DNA from: Streptomyces griseoruber | GTDB taxonomy: Bacteria; Actinomycetota; Actinomycetes; Streptomycetales; Streptomycetaceae | Reading direction: 5' to 3' | NCBI RefSeq assembly: GCF_001514205.1 | Contig: NZ_KQ948774.1 | Span: 1 to 64,000 of the forward strand | Length of the DNA stretch: 64,000 bases | Shown: positions 32,312-42,995 of the stretch, piece after piece | How the letters are laid out: every line of letters starts with the position of its first letter | Numbering within the stretch: position 1 is the stretch's first letter | Notes under the pieces: model-generated | Database searches by the model: none | What the model was told of the DNA's origin: nothing | The model's input: only the letters and a program-made list of their open reading frames with translations | Program-made: the position numbers and the translations under genes

Positions 32312-34741
32312 ATGGAACCGACCGAGAGCGCCGCCCCGGACTCCCGGCTGCGCCGGCTCCGGGGCGTCGGCGTCAGGTGGGGGAGCCGCTGGGCGGGGCG
32401 GTCCTGGCGACATCCGGGCGCGGAGGCGCACCCTCCGCGCACCACCCCCGACCCTCGCGCCCCCACGGGACCTCCCGCCGGGACCGCCTCCGGGCCGCCG
32501 TCGACGCCGCAGGCCGGGCCGCCCAGACCCGCCGCCCCGACCCGGTCCCCGGCACCGCCCGGTTCGTCCGGCCGCATCGGGGCCTCGGGTCTGTCCGGGG
32601 CCTCCGCCCTTCCCGGGGCCTCCGTCTTCTCCGCGACGTCCGCCCTGCCCGGCACCTCGGCGCTGTCCGCGGGCTCGGGACTGCCCGGTGCCGAACCCGA
32701 CCGGCAGCTGTCCTGGCCCGCGCTGCCCGCCGCGGTCGTCGGCGCGGCCGCCTTCGCCCTCGGCGCCGGCTTCTACCGCGCCTTCACCGGCAGTCACGCC
32801 CTCTTCCCGTCCGGTACGGCCGGCTGGTCGCTGGCCCTGCTGACCGGTGTCATCGTCGGCCACCTGGTCATGCTCGGCCGCGCCCGCTGGTGGGGCGGCA
32901 CCGGCTCCGGCGCCGCCCTCACCCTCGCCGTCCTGCTGCTGTACGGCTGGGTACCGGCCGGCCTGGTCAGCCTCACCGTCGTCGTCCTGGTCGGCATAGC
33001 CAGGCGCCACCGCTGGCGGCAGGGCGTCCTGCACGGTGCGGTGGACATCCTCGGCATCGGCGCGGGCGCCCTGCTGCTGGCCGCGTGCGGACGGGTGCCG
33101 TCCGTCGAACACCCCTGGTACCCGGACGGCTGGACGGTCTACACCGGCCCCCAGGTGGTCCTGGTGGCCGTCGCCTATCTCTCCGTCACCCGCGTCCTGC
33201 TCTGGTACCTGCACGCCCCCCGCTCCGGCGGACTGCCCACGGTCGCCCGCACCGCCCTCGTCCGACAGGGCCTGGTCGCGGTGGCGCTGCTCGGCATCGC
33301 GCCGCTGGTCTGCGTGGTCGCCATTGCCAAACCGATCCTGCTGCCCCTGTTCGCGATCCCGCTCGTCGCCCTCGACTCCACGCTCTGGATGGCCCGGGCC
33401 CGCGCCGAGGAGCAGTTGCGCGACCCGCTGACCGGACTGCCCAACCGGCAGTGGCTGCTGGAACGCATCTGGACCGCCCTGGACGACGCCGAGCGCATCG
33501 GCGCCCGGTCCGCCCTGATGCTGATCGACCTCGACCGCTTCCGTTCGGTCAACGACACCCTCGGGCATCTCGCCGGTGACCGGCTCCTCCTCCAGATAGC
33601 CGAACGGCTCCGGGTGGCCCTTCCGCGCGGGGCGGAGGTGGCACGGCTCGGCGGAGACGAGTTCGCCGTCCTGCTCCCCGTCGCCGACTCCACGACCTCC
33701 GCGACCCGGGTCGCCCGCTCCCTGGTCGCCGCCCTCAGCTCGCCGCTCGACCTCGACGGGCTCACCCTCGTCCTGGAGGCCAGCGCGGGCGTCGCCGTCT
33801 TCCCCGACCACGCCCTCGACGCGGAGGGCATGCTGCGCCGCGCCGACGTGGCGATGTACCAGGCCAAGCGGGACCGTACGGGGGTCGAGGTGTACGAGTC
33901 CAAGCGGGACTCCAACACCCCCGACCGGCTCGGGCTGCTGGGCGATCTGCGGCGGGCGCTGGACGCGCACGAGGTGCAGCTGCACTACCAGCCGAAGGTC
34001 CGCTTCGACGGGCAGGTGGCGGGGCTGGAGGCGCTGGTGCGGTGGGTGCATCCGGAGCGGGGGAAGGTGCCGCCGGACGAGTTCATAGCGATCGCCGAGT
34101 CGTCCGGGCTGATGCCGCACCTCACGGAGTACGTGCTGGAGACGGCGCTCGGACAGGTCGCCCGGTGGCGGGCGCAGGGGCTGTTCGTGCCGGTCGCGGT
34201 GAACGTCTCGCCGCGCGACGTCCACACGCCCGGGTTCGCCGGGTCCGTCGCGGCGCGTCTCGCCCGGCACGGAGTGCCCGCGGGAGCGCTCCAACTGGAG
34301 ATAACGGAGCATGTCCTGCTGGAGGATCCGCAGCGGGCGGCGGACACGCTGAACGGGCTGACCGGGCACGGCGTGAAGATGTCCCTGGACGACTTCGGGA
34401 CGGGGTACTCCTCGCTGGTGCATCTACGGCGGCTGCCGGTCAGCGAGCTGAAGATCGACCGTTCCTTCGTGGCGCGGCTGGCGGTGGACACCGAGGACGC
34501 GGAGATCGTGCGCTGCACGGTGGATCTCGCGCACTCCCTGGGGCTGCTGGTGGTCGCCGAGGGCGTCGAGGACGACGAGACCTGGGAACGGCTGCGGGAC
34601 CTGGGCTGCGACGCGGTGCAGGGGTGGCTGGTGGCGGCGGCGATGCCTCCCGAGGAGACGACGGCGTGGCTGCGGGCGCGGGGGTCGCGGGGGTGGCAGC
34701 GACCGGCGGCGGCCCTCCCGGCTGCCGCCACCGAGGACTAG
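32312..34741 (+). CDS. rmdB: Membrane GGDEF-EAL cyclic-di-GMP enzyme, RmdB-like
   Basis: 809 residues. Residues 1-130 are a Pro/Ala/Ser-rich cytoplasmic tail with LPGAS/LPGTS repeats; about six membrane helices follow (130-365), then GGDEF (370-530) and EAL (545-795) domains. GGDEF is intact (RLGGDEFAVL) but the upstream RxxD inhibitory site is lost. The EAL domain is complete: LEALVRW, NVSPRD, EITEH, DDFGTGYSSL, KIDRSF, AEGVE and QGW. Position next to ligA matches, from memory, S. coelicolor SCO5495 (RmdB), a phosphodiesterase affecting development. ATG has GAGAGGGA upstream. The 270 bp before it holds no gene. Confidence 0.93.
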   Translation: MEPTESAAPDSRLRRLRGVGVRWGSRWAGRSWRHPGAEAHPPRTTPDPRAPTGPPAGTASGPPSTPQAGPPRPAAPTRSPAPPGSSGRIGASGLSGASALPGASVFSATSALPGTSALSAGSGLPGAEPDRQLSWPALPAAVVGAAAFALGAGFYRAFTGSHALFPSGTAGWSLALLTGVIVGHLVMLGRARWWGGTGSGAALTLAVLLLYGWVPAGLVSLTVVVLVGIARRHRWRQGVLHGAVDILGIGAGALLLAACGRVPSVEHPWYPDGWTVYTGPQVVLVAVAYLSVTRVLLWYLHAPRSGGLPTVARTALVRQGLVAVALLGIAPLVCVVAIAKPILLPLFAIPLVALDSTLWMARARAEEQLRDPLTGLPNRQWLLERIWTALDDAERIGARSALMLIDLDRFRSVNDTLGHLAGDRLLLQIAERLRVALPRGAEVARLGGDEFAVLLPVADSTTSATRVARSLVAALSSPLDLDGLTLVLEASAGVAVFPDHALDAEGMLRRADVAMYQAKRDRTGVEVYESKRDSNTPDRLGLLGDLRRALDAHEVQLHYQPKVRFDGQVAGLEALVRWVHPERGKVPPDEFIAIAESSGLMPHLTEYVLETALGQVARWRAQGLFVPVAVNVSPRDVHTPGFAGSVAARLARHGVPAGALQLEITEHVLLEDPQRAADTLNGLTGHGVKMSLDDFGTGYSSLVHLRRLPVSELKIDRSFVARLAVDTEDAEIVRCTVDLAHSLGLLVVAEGVEDDETWERLRDLGCDAVQGWLVAAAMPPEETTAWLRARGSRGWQRPAAALPAAATED

Positions 34742-34758
34742 ACGAGTAGTCCGCCGAC

Positions 34759-35014
34759 ATGTTCCCCCTGCTCGACGGCGAGGCGGAGGTCCTCTCCGGC
34801 GACGACGTCGTCATCGTCCCGCCGGGCCGCCCGCCTGCCTTCGCCGCCGCCCCCGGGAGCACCGCCGACCTCCTCGTCGTGATCGCACCCGGCGCGTCAC
34901 CTACGGCGCATCGCGGTCGGCGAGGCGGGCCCGGAGAGCCTTCTGGACGTGCGGGAGCTGTACGACAACCACTTCCTGCGCAGTGCGACCTGGGACCGCC
35001 GACACCAGGCGTAG
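34759..35014 (+). pseudogene. Broken cupin gene
   Basis: Just after the GGDEF-EAL gene, one frame reads LDGEAEVLSGDDVVIVPPGR / PPAFAAAPGSTADLLVVIAP, clearly the second half of a cupin barrel. Around 34895-34903 the homology moves to the next frame as LRRIAVGEAGPESLLDVREL YDNHFLRSATWDRRHQA and a stop at 35012. Both ends of the domain pair are recognisable, but the first cupin strands are missing and roughly seven residues plus the frame are lost at the junction. Decayed gene; not translated as one protein. Confidence 0.75.
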
Positions 35015-35095
35015 GCAAACCGTTTCACGGCCACGGGCCGCCGCCCCCTAGGATTGGCCCCACATCACATTTCACTCACCCCAGAGGAACGCTGC

Positions 35096-35392
35096 ATGCC
35101 TGGCATCACGCGCGAGGAGGTCGCCCACCTCGCCCGGCTGGCGCGTCTGGAGCTGAAGCCCGAAGAGCTCGACCACTTCGCGGGACAGCTGGACGACATC
35201 ATCGGCGCGGTCGCCCGCGTCAGCGAGGTCGCCGACCAAGACGTACCGCCGACCTCGCACCCGCTCCCGCTGACCAACGTCATGCGGGCGGACGAGGTCC
35301 GTCCGTCGCTCACCCCCGAGCAGGCGCTCTCCGGCGCCCCGGCCCAGGAGCAGCAGCGTTTCAAGGTGCCGCAGATCCTGGGGGAGGACTAA
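35096..35392 (+). CDS. gatC: Asp/Glu-tRNA amidotransferase subunit C
   Basis: 98 residues. ITREEVAHLARLARLELKPEEL and the C-terminal LSGAPAQEQQRFKVPQILGE are the standard GatC ends that wrap around GatA. It stabilises the GatCAB complex, which converts Glu-tRNA(Gln) and Asp-tRNA(Asn). AGAGGAA lies nine bases before the ATG at 35096. A TAGGAT at 35049-35054 is a good -10 box for the operon, giving a leader of about 35 bases. gatA starts six bases after the stop. Confidence 0.96.
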   Translation: MPGITREEVAHLARLARLELKPEELDHFAGQLDDIIGAVARVSEVADQDVPPTSHPLPLTNVMRADEVRPSLTPEQALSGAPAQEQQRFKVPQILGED

Positions 35393-35397
35393 TCGCC

Positions 35398-36896
<1,499 letters not shown>

Positions 36897-36900
<4 letters not shown>

Positions 36901-37136
36901 GTGCACTGAACAAGGCCAAGGGCTTCAAGAAGTCCAAGTCCGGTACGTACCTGTCGATGGCCGGCACGGCCTTCGGCGCGATCGGCGTGGCCAAGCAGAT
37001 CAAGAAGGCCCGCGCCGAGCACGACACGCTGCGGCTGATCGACGCCACCGTCACCGGCCTGGCGATCGTCACCGGCCTCGCCATCCTGTACCGCGAACTG
37101 AAGCGGCTGGGCGACGACGACGTCCTGCTGGGCTGA
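36897..37136 (+). CDS. Small membrane protein embedded in the gatCAB operon
   Basis: 79 residues, GTG start overlapping the gatA stop by four bases and ending 15 bases before gatB. A Lys-rich N-terminus (KAKGFKKSKSG) precedes a small-residue segment (TYLSMAGTAFGAIGVAKQI), a charged helix (KKARAEHDTLRLID) and a clear membrane helix (ATVTGLAIVTGLAILY), with an acidic C-terminus. I know no function. Tight coupling between gatA and gatB suggests conserved co-expression with the tRNA amidotransferase; it could tether the complex to the membrane or be a passenger. Confidence 0.85.
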
Positions 37137-37151
37137 GAGGGAAGTTTCACC

Positions 37152-38666
37152 GTGACCACCACGACCGACCTGGTGTCGTACGAGGACGCGCTGGCGTCGT
37201 ACGACCCCGTCATGGGCCTCGAGGTCCATGTCGAACTCGGCACCAAGACCAAGATGTTCTGCGGCTGCTCGACCGAGCTCGGTAGGGACGCCAACACGCA
37301 GACCTGCCCCACCTGCCTCGGCCTGCCCGGCTCGCTCCCGGTCGTCAACGCGACCGGCGTCGAGTCCGCGATCAGGATCGGTCTCGCGCTGAACTGCGAG
37401 ATCGCCGAGTGGTGCCGTTTCGCCCGGAAGAACTACTTCTATCCGGACATGCCGAAGAACTTCCAGACCTCCCAGTACGACGAGCCGATCGCCTTCAACG
37501 GCTACCTCGACGTCCAGCTGGAGGACGGGGAGGTCTTCCGCGTGGAGATCGAGCGCGCCCACATGGAGGAGGACACCGGCAAGTCGACCCACGTGGGCGG
37601 CGCGACCGGCCGGATCCACGGCGCCTCGCACTCGCTGCTCGACTACAACCGCGCCGGCATCCCGCTGATCGAGATCGTCACCAAGCCGATCGTCGGCGCC
37701 GGCGAGCGCGCCCCCGAGGTCGCCCGGGCCTACGTCCGTGAGCTGCGCGAGGTCATCAAGGCGCTCGGCGTGTCGGAAGCCCGCATGGAGATGGGGCAGA
37801 TGCGCTGCGACGTGAACCTCTCGCTCATGCCCAAGGGCAGCGAGAAGTTCGGCACGCGCTCCGAGACGAAGAACGTGAACTCGCTGCGGTCCGTGGAGCG
37901 CGCGGCCCGCTTCGAGATCCAGCGGCACGCGGCCGTCCTCGGCGGCGGCGGGACGATCATCCAGGAGACCCGCCACTTCCACGAGGACACCGGGTCGACG
38001 ACCTCGGGCCGCGTGAAGGAGGAGGCCGAGGACTACCGGTACTTCCCCGAGCCGGACCTGGTGCCGGTGGCCCCCTCCCGTGAGTGGGTCGAGGAGATCC
38101 GGGCGGGGCTCCCCGAGCTGCCGCTGGTCCGCCGTACCCGGCTGCTCGCCGAGTGGGGCATCTCCGCCACCGACATGCAGGCGATCCTCAACGCCGGCGC
38201 CCTCGACCCGATCGTCGCCACGATCGACGCCGGTGCCGACGCGGCCTCCGCCCGCAAGTGGTGGATGGGCGAACTGGCGCGCAGCGCCAATGAGTCGGGC
38301 ACGTCCCTGGACGAGCTGGCCATCACGCCGGAGCAGGTCGCCCGGGTCACCGAGCTGGTCTCCAAGGGTGACCTGAACGACAAGCTGGCCCGTCAGGTCA
38401 TCGAGGGCGTCCTCGCGGGCGAGGGCACCCCGGACGAGGTCGTCGACAAGCGCGGGCTGAAGGTCGTCTCCGACGAGGGCGCGCTGACCGCCGCCGTCGA
38501 GGAGGCCATCGCCGGCAACCCGGGCGTCGCCGACAAGATCCGCGGCGGCAAGGTGGCCGCGGCCGGTGCCCTGGTCGGCGCCGTGATGAAGGCCACGCGC
38601 GGGCAGGCCGACGCGGCCCGCGTCAAGGAGCTGATCCTGGAGAAGCTGGGGGTCAGCGAGGGCTGA
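37152..38666 (+). CDS. gatB: Asp/Glu-tRNA amidotransferase subunit B
   Basis: 504 residues. MGLEVHVELGTKTKMFCGCS opens the cradle domain; the zinc cysteines are in CGCS and CPTCLG. KNYFYPDMPKNFQTSQYDEPIA, RAHMEEDTGKSTH and DYNRAGIPLIEIVT are family hallmarks, and the C-terminal YqeY-like tail (about 400-504) binds the tRNA elbow. It phosphorylates the mischarged Glu or Asp and amidates it. GTG start with AGGGAAG upstream. Last gene of the gat operon. Confidence 0.97.
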   Translation: MTTTTDLVSYEDALASYDPVMGLEVHVELGTKTKMFCGCSTELGRDANTQTCPTCLGLPGSLPVVNATGVESAIRIGLALNCEIAEWCRFARKNYFYPDMPKNFQTSQYDEPIAFNGYLDVQLEDGEVFRVEIERAHMEEDTGKSTHVGGATGRIHGASHSLLDYNRAGIPLIEIVTKPIVGAGERAPEVARAYVRELREVIKALGVSEARMEMGQMRCDVNLSLMPKGSEKFGTRSETKNVNSLRSVERAARFEIQRHAAVLGGGGTIIQETRHFHEDTGSTTSGRVKEEAEDYRYFPEPDLVPVAPSREWVEEIRAGLPELPLVRRTRLLAEWGISATDMQAILNAGALDPIVATIDAGADAASARKWWMGELARSANESGTSLDELAITPEQVARVTELVSKGDLNDKLARQVIEGVLAGEGTPDEVVDKRGLKVVSDEGALTAAVEEAIAGNPGVADKIRGGKVAAAGALVGAVMKATRGQADAARVKELILEKLGVSEG

Positions 38667-38683
38667 CCTCGGGTAACCCCGGG

Positions 38684-38716
38684 GAGGGGGTGCGTCCGCT
38701 CAGGGCGCACCCCCTC
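38684..38716 (+). terminator. Hairpin terminator after gatB
   Basis: GAGGGGGTGCG pairs perfectly with CGCACCCCCTC around an 11-base loop, 17 bases after the gatB stop. No T-run, as is usual in this GC range. Confidence 0.8.
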
Positions 38717-38752
38717 TCGCGCTCTCAGCCTGAAGCGCTACGCTCGCGCGCC

Positions 38753-39220
38753 ATGAGTGCACGAACCGACTCAGAGCCACAGGGCGACACGGACGCCGCG
38801 GACGCCGCGGATGCCACGGGCGACGCGGACGAGGCAACCGGCTCCGACGACTCCGACGGCTCCGACGGCTCCGACGATTCCGGTCAGGCGGCCGACGCCG
38901 ACTTCGCCGACGCCGACTTCGACGCCGCTGCCGCCGACGACGCCGACGAGGAGTGCGACCAGGAGTACGACTACGAGGACGCCCGACGGGCCCGCTGGAC
39001 GGCGACCGCGACCGGCGCCCTGCTCACCCTCGCCGGCCTCGCCGCGTCCCTCATGCGCCTCGGCGGCGCCGCCCCGGCCTTCGTCCCGGCCGCCTACGCC
39101 CTCGGCGCGGTCGTCTGCGCCGTGGCGGCCCTGCTGGGCGCCCGGGGCCGTACCCGGCGCGCTCTGTGGCTGCTGATCGCCGGAGTGATGGTGATGGCGT
39201 TCGGCGACCAGGCCGACTGA
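38753..39220 (+). CDS. Acidic N-terminal, two-to-three-helix membrane protein
   Basis: 155 residues. The first 80 are Asp/Ala/Glu/Ser-rich with SDGSDGSDDS and ADADFADADFD repeats and no hydrophobic stretch; then come helices ATGALLTLAGLAASLM, AAYALGAVVCAVAALLG and ALWLLIAGVMVMAFG. An acidic disordered domain displayed on a small membrane anchor; function unknown. TACGCT at 38739-38744 lies eight bases before the ATG, suggesting a near-leaderless transcript. Confidence 0.82.
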   Translation: MSARTDSEPQGDTDAADAADATGDADEATGSDDSDGSDGSDDSGQAADADFADADFDAAAADDADEECDQEYDYEDARRARWTATATGALLTLAGLAASLMRLGGAAPAFVPAAYALGAVVCAVAALLGARGRTRRALWLLIAGVMVMAFGDQAD

Positions 39221-39396
39221 GGTGCACTGACACCACCGTCGTTATTGTCCTGTGATCTGCCTCCCACTCTTGTGAAAAGACACACGAACGCATCAAAGGA
39301 TCTTCACCGCCTGCAAGAGTGGCCTCGCATTGCTCATGCGTTCTTTGCGGGCTGTTTCCCGGTCAAAGATCCACAATTCACCCCGGGAGCACGTCA

Positions 39397-41625
39397 GTGG
39401 CAGCCCTCGCACGTTGGTGTGTACGCAACCGCCTCGTCGCGGTGGTGCTCTGGCTTCTCGCTCTCGTCGGCACGGCCACCGCCGCCGTCGCCACCGGCTC
39501 CGCCTACTCCAACGACTACGAGGTCCCCGGCACCGAGTCCGGCCGCGCCACCCGGCTGCTCGCCGAGGGGTTCCCCACCCTGGGCGGGGACAGCGACACC
39601 GTCGTCTGGCACACCGCCTCCGGCACCGTCCGCGCCGCCGACGTCGAACAGACCATGACCCGCGCGCTGGACAGGATCGCCGACCTGCCCGGGGTCGCCT
39701 CCGTGGCCGGACCCTACGGCGAGCAGGGCGCCGCGCAGATCAGCAAGGACGGACACACGGCGTACGCCACCGTCACCTTCGCCGACCGCGCCGAGGACAT
39801 CGACACGTCCGAGGCGCAGGCCGTCGTCAAGGCCGCGAAGGCCGCCGGGAGCGACGGACTCCAGGTCGAGCTGGGCGGCGGCGCGATCGCCCTCACCGAG
39901 TCCTCCGGCGGACATCTCGCCGAGATCGTCGGCGTGGCCGTGGCCGCCGTCGTGCTGTTCCTCGCCTTCGGCTCGCTCGCCGCCTCGCTGCTGCCCATCG
40001 CCACCGCCCTGGTCGGCGTCGGCACCGCCTACGCCGGAATCCAGCTCCTCGGGCACGCCATGACCGTCGCCGACTTCGCGCCGATGCTCGGCATGCTGGT
40101 CGGGCTCGGCGTCGGCATCGACTACGCGCTGTTCATCGTGACCCGCCACCGGCGCGGCCTGAAACGGGGCCTCACGCCCGTCGAGGCCGCCACCAACGCC
40201 GTGGCCACGACCGGACGCGCGGTCGTCTTCGCGGGCGCCACGGTCTGCATAGCCCTGCTGGGGATGCTGATCCTGCGCCTGAACTTCCTCAACGGCGTCG
40301 CGATAGCGGCCTCCCTGACCGTCGTCCTCACGGTCGCCGCCTCGGTGACCCTGCTGCCCGCCCTGCTGGCGTGGATCGGCCCGCGCGCCCTCAGCCGCCG
40401 CGAACGCCGCCGGCTCGCCGAGCACGGACCCGAGCCGGAGCTGCCCACCGGGTTCGCCGCCCGCTGGTCGGCGTTCGTCGAGCGCCACCCCAAGCTCCTC
40501 GGCTCGCTCGCCGTCGTCGTCATCGCCGTCCTCGCCCTGCCGACGTTCTCCCTGCGCCTGGGCACCTCCGACCAGGGCAACGACCCCAGGACCACCACCA
40601 CCCGCCAGGCCTACGACCTCCTCGCCGACGGCTTCGGCGCCGGAGTGAACGGCCCGCTGACCCTGGTGACCCGCGTCGACGGCGCCGAGGACCGGCTCGC
40701 CCTCGACAACCTCGACACCACCCTGCGCGCCACCGAGGGCGTGGCCTCGGTGACCCCGGTCACCTTCGACTCCGGCGGACACCTCGCCCACCTCACCGTC
40801 GTACCGGAGTCCGCCCCGCAGTCGAGGAACACCAGTGAGCTCGTCGACCGGCTGCGCGAGGAGGTGCTGCCCCGGGCCGAGGCCGGAACCTCCCTCGACG
40901 TCCAGGTGGGCGGCGTCACGGCGGGCTACGACGACTTCGCCGCCGTCATCGTCGGCAAACTGCCGCTCTTCGTCGGTGTCGTCATCGGCCTCGGCTGTCT
41001 GCTGCTCCTGCTCGCCTTCCGGTCCGTCGGCATCCCGCTCAAGGCCGCCGTGATGAATGTGGCCGCCGTCGCCGCCGCCTTCGGGGTCGTCGTCGCGGTC
41101 TTCCAGTGGGGCTGGGGGAGCGAGCTGCTCGGCCTCGGCCGGGCCGGGCCGATCGAGCCCTTCCTCCCGGTCATCATGGTGTCCGTCCTCTTCGGCCTCT
41201 CCATGGACTACCAGGTGTTCCTGGTCAGCCGGATGTACGAGGAGTGGCTGGAGACCGGCGACAACCGGCGGGCCGTACGCGTCGGCCTCGCCGAGACCAG
41301 CCGCGTGATCAACTCGGCGGCGGTCATCATGATCTCGGTGTTCCTCGCGTTCGTCCTCAGCGGCGACCGGGTGATCGCCATGTTCGGCATCGCGCTCGCC
41401 GCCGCCGTCGCCCTCGACGCCTTCGTCCTGCGCACCCTGCTGGTGCCCGCGCTGATGCATCTGCTCGGCGGCGCCAACTGGTGGCTGCCGCGCTGGCTCG
41501 ACCGCCGCCTGCCCCGGATCAGCATCGAACCGCCCGAGTGCCGCGCCGCCCATGAGAGGCTCACCGAGGTGGTCGAGGCGCTGGAGAAGGAGCGGGAACC
41601 GGATGTACGCGATATCGCTGGGTGA
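39397..41625 (+). CDS. MMPL-family transporter
   Basis: 742 residues, RND superfamily. One N-terminal helix, an external domain (45-180), a five-helix block with LVGLGVGIDYALFIVTRHRRGL, then the same plan repeated with LFGLSMDYQVFLVSRMYEEWL. The Asp-Tyr pairs in these two motifs are the proton relay. Actinobacterial MMPLs export lipids or small hydrophobics or protect against them; cargo unknown. GTG 39397 has GGGAG nine bases upstream. The 176-bp leader is AT-rich and has a 9-bp inverted repeat, CCACTCTTG (39264) and CAAGAGTGG (39314). The C-terminus overlaps the next gene by 23 bp. Confidence 0.93.
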   Translation: MAALARWCVRNRLVAVVLWLLALVGTATAAVATGSAYSNDYEVPGTESGRATRLLAEGFPTLGGDSDTVVWHTASGTVRAADVEQTMTRALDRIADLPGVASVAGPYGEQGAAQISKDGHTAYATVTFADRAEDIDTSEAQAVVKAAKAAGSDGLQVELGGGAIALTESSGGHLAEIVGVAVAAVVLFLAFGSLAASLLPIATALVGVGTAYAGIQLLGHAMTVADFAPMLGMLVGLGVGIDYALFIVTRHRRGLKRGLTPVEAATNAVATTGRAVVFAGATVCIALLGMLILRLNFLNGVAIAASLTVVLTVAASVTLLPALLAWIGPRALSRRERRRLAEHGPEPELPTGFAARWSAFVERHPKLLGSLAVVVIAVLALPTFSLRLGTSDQGNDPRTTTTRQAYDLLADGFGAGVNGPLTLVTRVDGAEDRLALDNLDTTLRATEGVASVTPVTFDSGGHLAHLTVVPESAPQSRNTSELVDRLREEVLPRAEAGTSLDVQVGGVTAGYDDFAAVIVGKLPLFVGVVIGLGCLLLLLAFRSVGIPLKAAVMNVAAVAAAFGVVVAVFQWGWGSELLGLGRAGPIEPFLPVIMVSVLFGLSMDYQVFLVSRMYEEWLETGDNRRAVRVGLAETSRVINSAAVIMISVFLAFVLSGDRVIAMFGIALAAAVALDAFVLRTLLVPALMHLLGGANWWLPRWLDRRLPRISIEPPECRAAHERLTEVVEALEKEREPDVRDIAG

Positions 41626-42178
41626 CGACGGAGCCGAACTGCGTCCGCTGGACCCCTGGCACGCCGAGGAGTTCCTGGCGCACCTGGAGCGCGGCCGCGA
41701 GTTCATCAACGAGTACATCCCCTTCGGCTCCCAGGCCACCGACACCGCCGGCGCGCGCGAGGTGCTCCAGCGGTACGCCGACCTGCGTGCCGCCGACACC
41801 GGCTCCCTGCACGGACTCTGGCTGGAGGGGAAGCTCGTCGGCGGGGTGCTGTTCCTGAACTTCGACGCGGAGAGCGGGAACTGCGAGGTCGGCTGCTGGC
41901 TGGAGCCCGCCGCCACCGGGCGCGGCCTGGTCACCCGGGCCATGCGGATACTGATCGACTTCGCCGTCGAGCGGCGCGGGATCGAGCGCGTCGAGTGGGT
42001 CGCCTCGGCGGGCAACGCCAACAGCCTGAACGTGGCCCGGCGGCTCGGGTTCACCCGCGACGGCGTCCGCCGTGAGGCCTACCCCTATCGTGGGGTGCGG
42101 CACGACCTCGAAGTGTGGTCCGTGCTGGCCCGGGAGTGGCGTGCCGCACACGCGCGTGCCGCTCACAACGATCATTAA
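41603..42178 (+). CDS. GNAT acetyltransferase, RimJ/RimL type
   Basis: 191 residues. ELRPLDPWHAEEFLAHLERG, NEYIPFGSQATD, then the acetyl-CoA region EVGCWLEPAATGRGLVTRAM and ASAGNANSLNVARRLGFTRDGVRRE. These are the RimJ/RimL features, whose members acetylate ribosomal protein N-termini or small amines. ATG 41603 lies inside the MMPL gene end with GGAG upstream, so the two are co-transcribed and coupled. Confidence 0.92.
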   Translation: MYAISLGDDGAELRPLDPWHAEEFLAHLERGREFINEYIPFGSQATDTAGAREVLQRYADLRAADTGSLHGLWLEGKLVGGVLFLNFDAESGNCEVGCWLEPAATGRGLVTRAMRILIDFAVERRGIERVEWVASAGNANSLNVARRLGFTRDGVRREAYPYRGVRHDLEVWSVLAREWRAAHARAAHNDH

Positions 42179-42214
42179 GGGACCTCTCAGAGAGCGTCCG
42201 TACGGTGCGAGGCT

Positions 42215-42796
42215 ATGGGAACCAAGACTGTTGACGAGGCCGCCGACGAGCAGGCGGCGGACCTCACCAAGACCGACGCGTCCGACGACGTGACCGAGAC
42301 CGAGACCGAGACCGAGACCGACACGGACGACGACGCGATCCTCGAGGACGGCCTCGACGCCGGCCCGGACGCCGGCCCGGACGACGCCGTCGCCAAGGAG
42401 GGCGCCACCGGCGTCGGCCAGGGCGCGGGCGCCGTCGTCGCCGCCGTGCTCGGCTTCGTGTCGCTCAGCGGCAGCTGGATCGGCACGATCGCGGGAGCCC
42501 GCCAGACCCTGGTCGGCCAGCTCCAGACCTCGTCCAGCGCGAGCGTCGCCCACCAGATCCAGGCCGTCTACGGCGACGCCTGGCAGGCCACCGCCCTGTG
42601 GGCCGGCCTGTTCGCGCTGACCGCCCTGGTCGTCGGTGTCGTCGTGCTGGCGCGTCCCGCGTTCGGCAACGCCGGTCCGCAGGCCCCCTGGATCAAGTCG
42701 GTCTCCTGGGCCGGCGTGGTGCTCGGGGTGGTCGGCCTGCTGCTGGCCGTCCTCAAGTACACCGACGCCCTGCTCGGCCTGCCGTCCGCGAGCTGA
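42215..42796 (+). CDS. Membrane protein with acidic TE/TD repeat head
   Basis: 193 residues. The first 65 are acidic with TETETETETDTDDD and AGPDAGPDD repeats; helices follow at about 70-95 (GAVVAAVLGFVSLSGSWIG), 128-150 (WAGLFALTALVVGVVVLA) and 165-185. The architecture resembles the protein at 38753 but the sequences are not obviously homologous. TACGGT at 42201-42206 lies eight bases before the ATG. Function unknown; followed by a very strong hairpin terminator. Confidence 0.85.
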   Translation: MGTKTVDEAADEQAADLTKTDASDDVTETETETETDTDDDAILEDGLDAGPDAGPDDAVAKEGATGVGQGAGAVVAAVLGFVSLSGSWIGTIAGARQTLVGQLQTSSSASVAHQIQAVYGDAWQATALWAGLFALTALVVGVVVLARPAFGNAGPQAPWIKSVSWAGVVLGVVGLLLAVLKYTDALLGLPSAS

Positions 42797-42813
42797 GTCC
42801 CGCGCACCTCACC

Positions 42814-42864
42814 GAGGGGTCTCAGGGCCGCCGTAAGCACCTTACGGCGGCCCTGAGACCCCTC
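42814..42864. terminator. 24-bp perfect hairpin terminator
   Basis: Positions 42814-42837 (GAGGGGTCTCAGGGCCGCCG onward) pair without mismatch with 42841-42864 around the 3-base loop CAC. It ends 18 bases after the upstream stop codon region and is the longest perfect stem in the window; no T-run follows. Confidence 0.92.
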
Positions 42865-42995
42865 ACGCGTGTCTAAGGCCCCCGCCCACGGCCGAAGATG
42901 CGGCACTCTCCCGATGCGGCGGACCCCCCTCGGAAACGAGGCTTGGGGCAACGCGGCAGGCGCCACGCCGGCCGCCGTCCCGAGGGGGAACCGCC

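Noticed and set aside
30482..34423. 1313-residue minus-strand open frame antisense to ligA and the GGDEF-EAL gene (and similar giants at 39394-42054 and 43427-46396)
   Set aside because: Composition is Arg/Gly/Val/Leu filler with no domain. They mirror well-supported genes on the plus strand and arise from extreme third-position GC.
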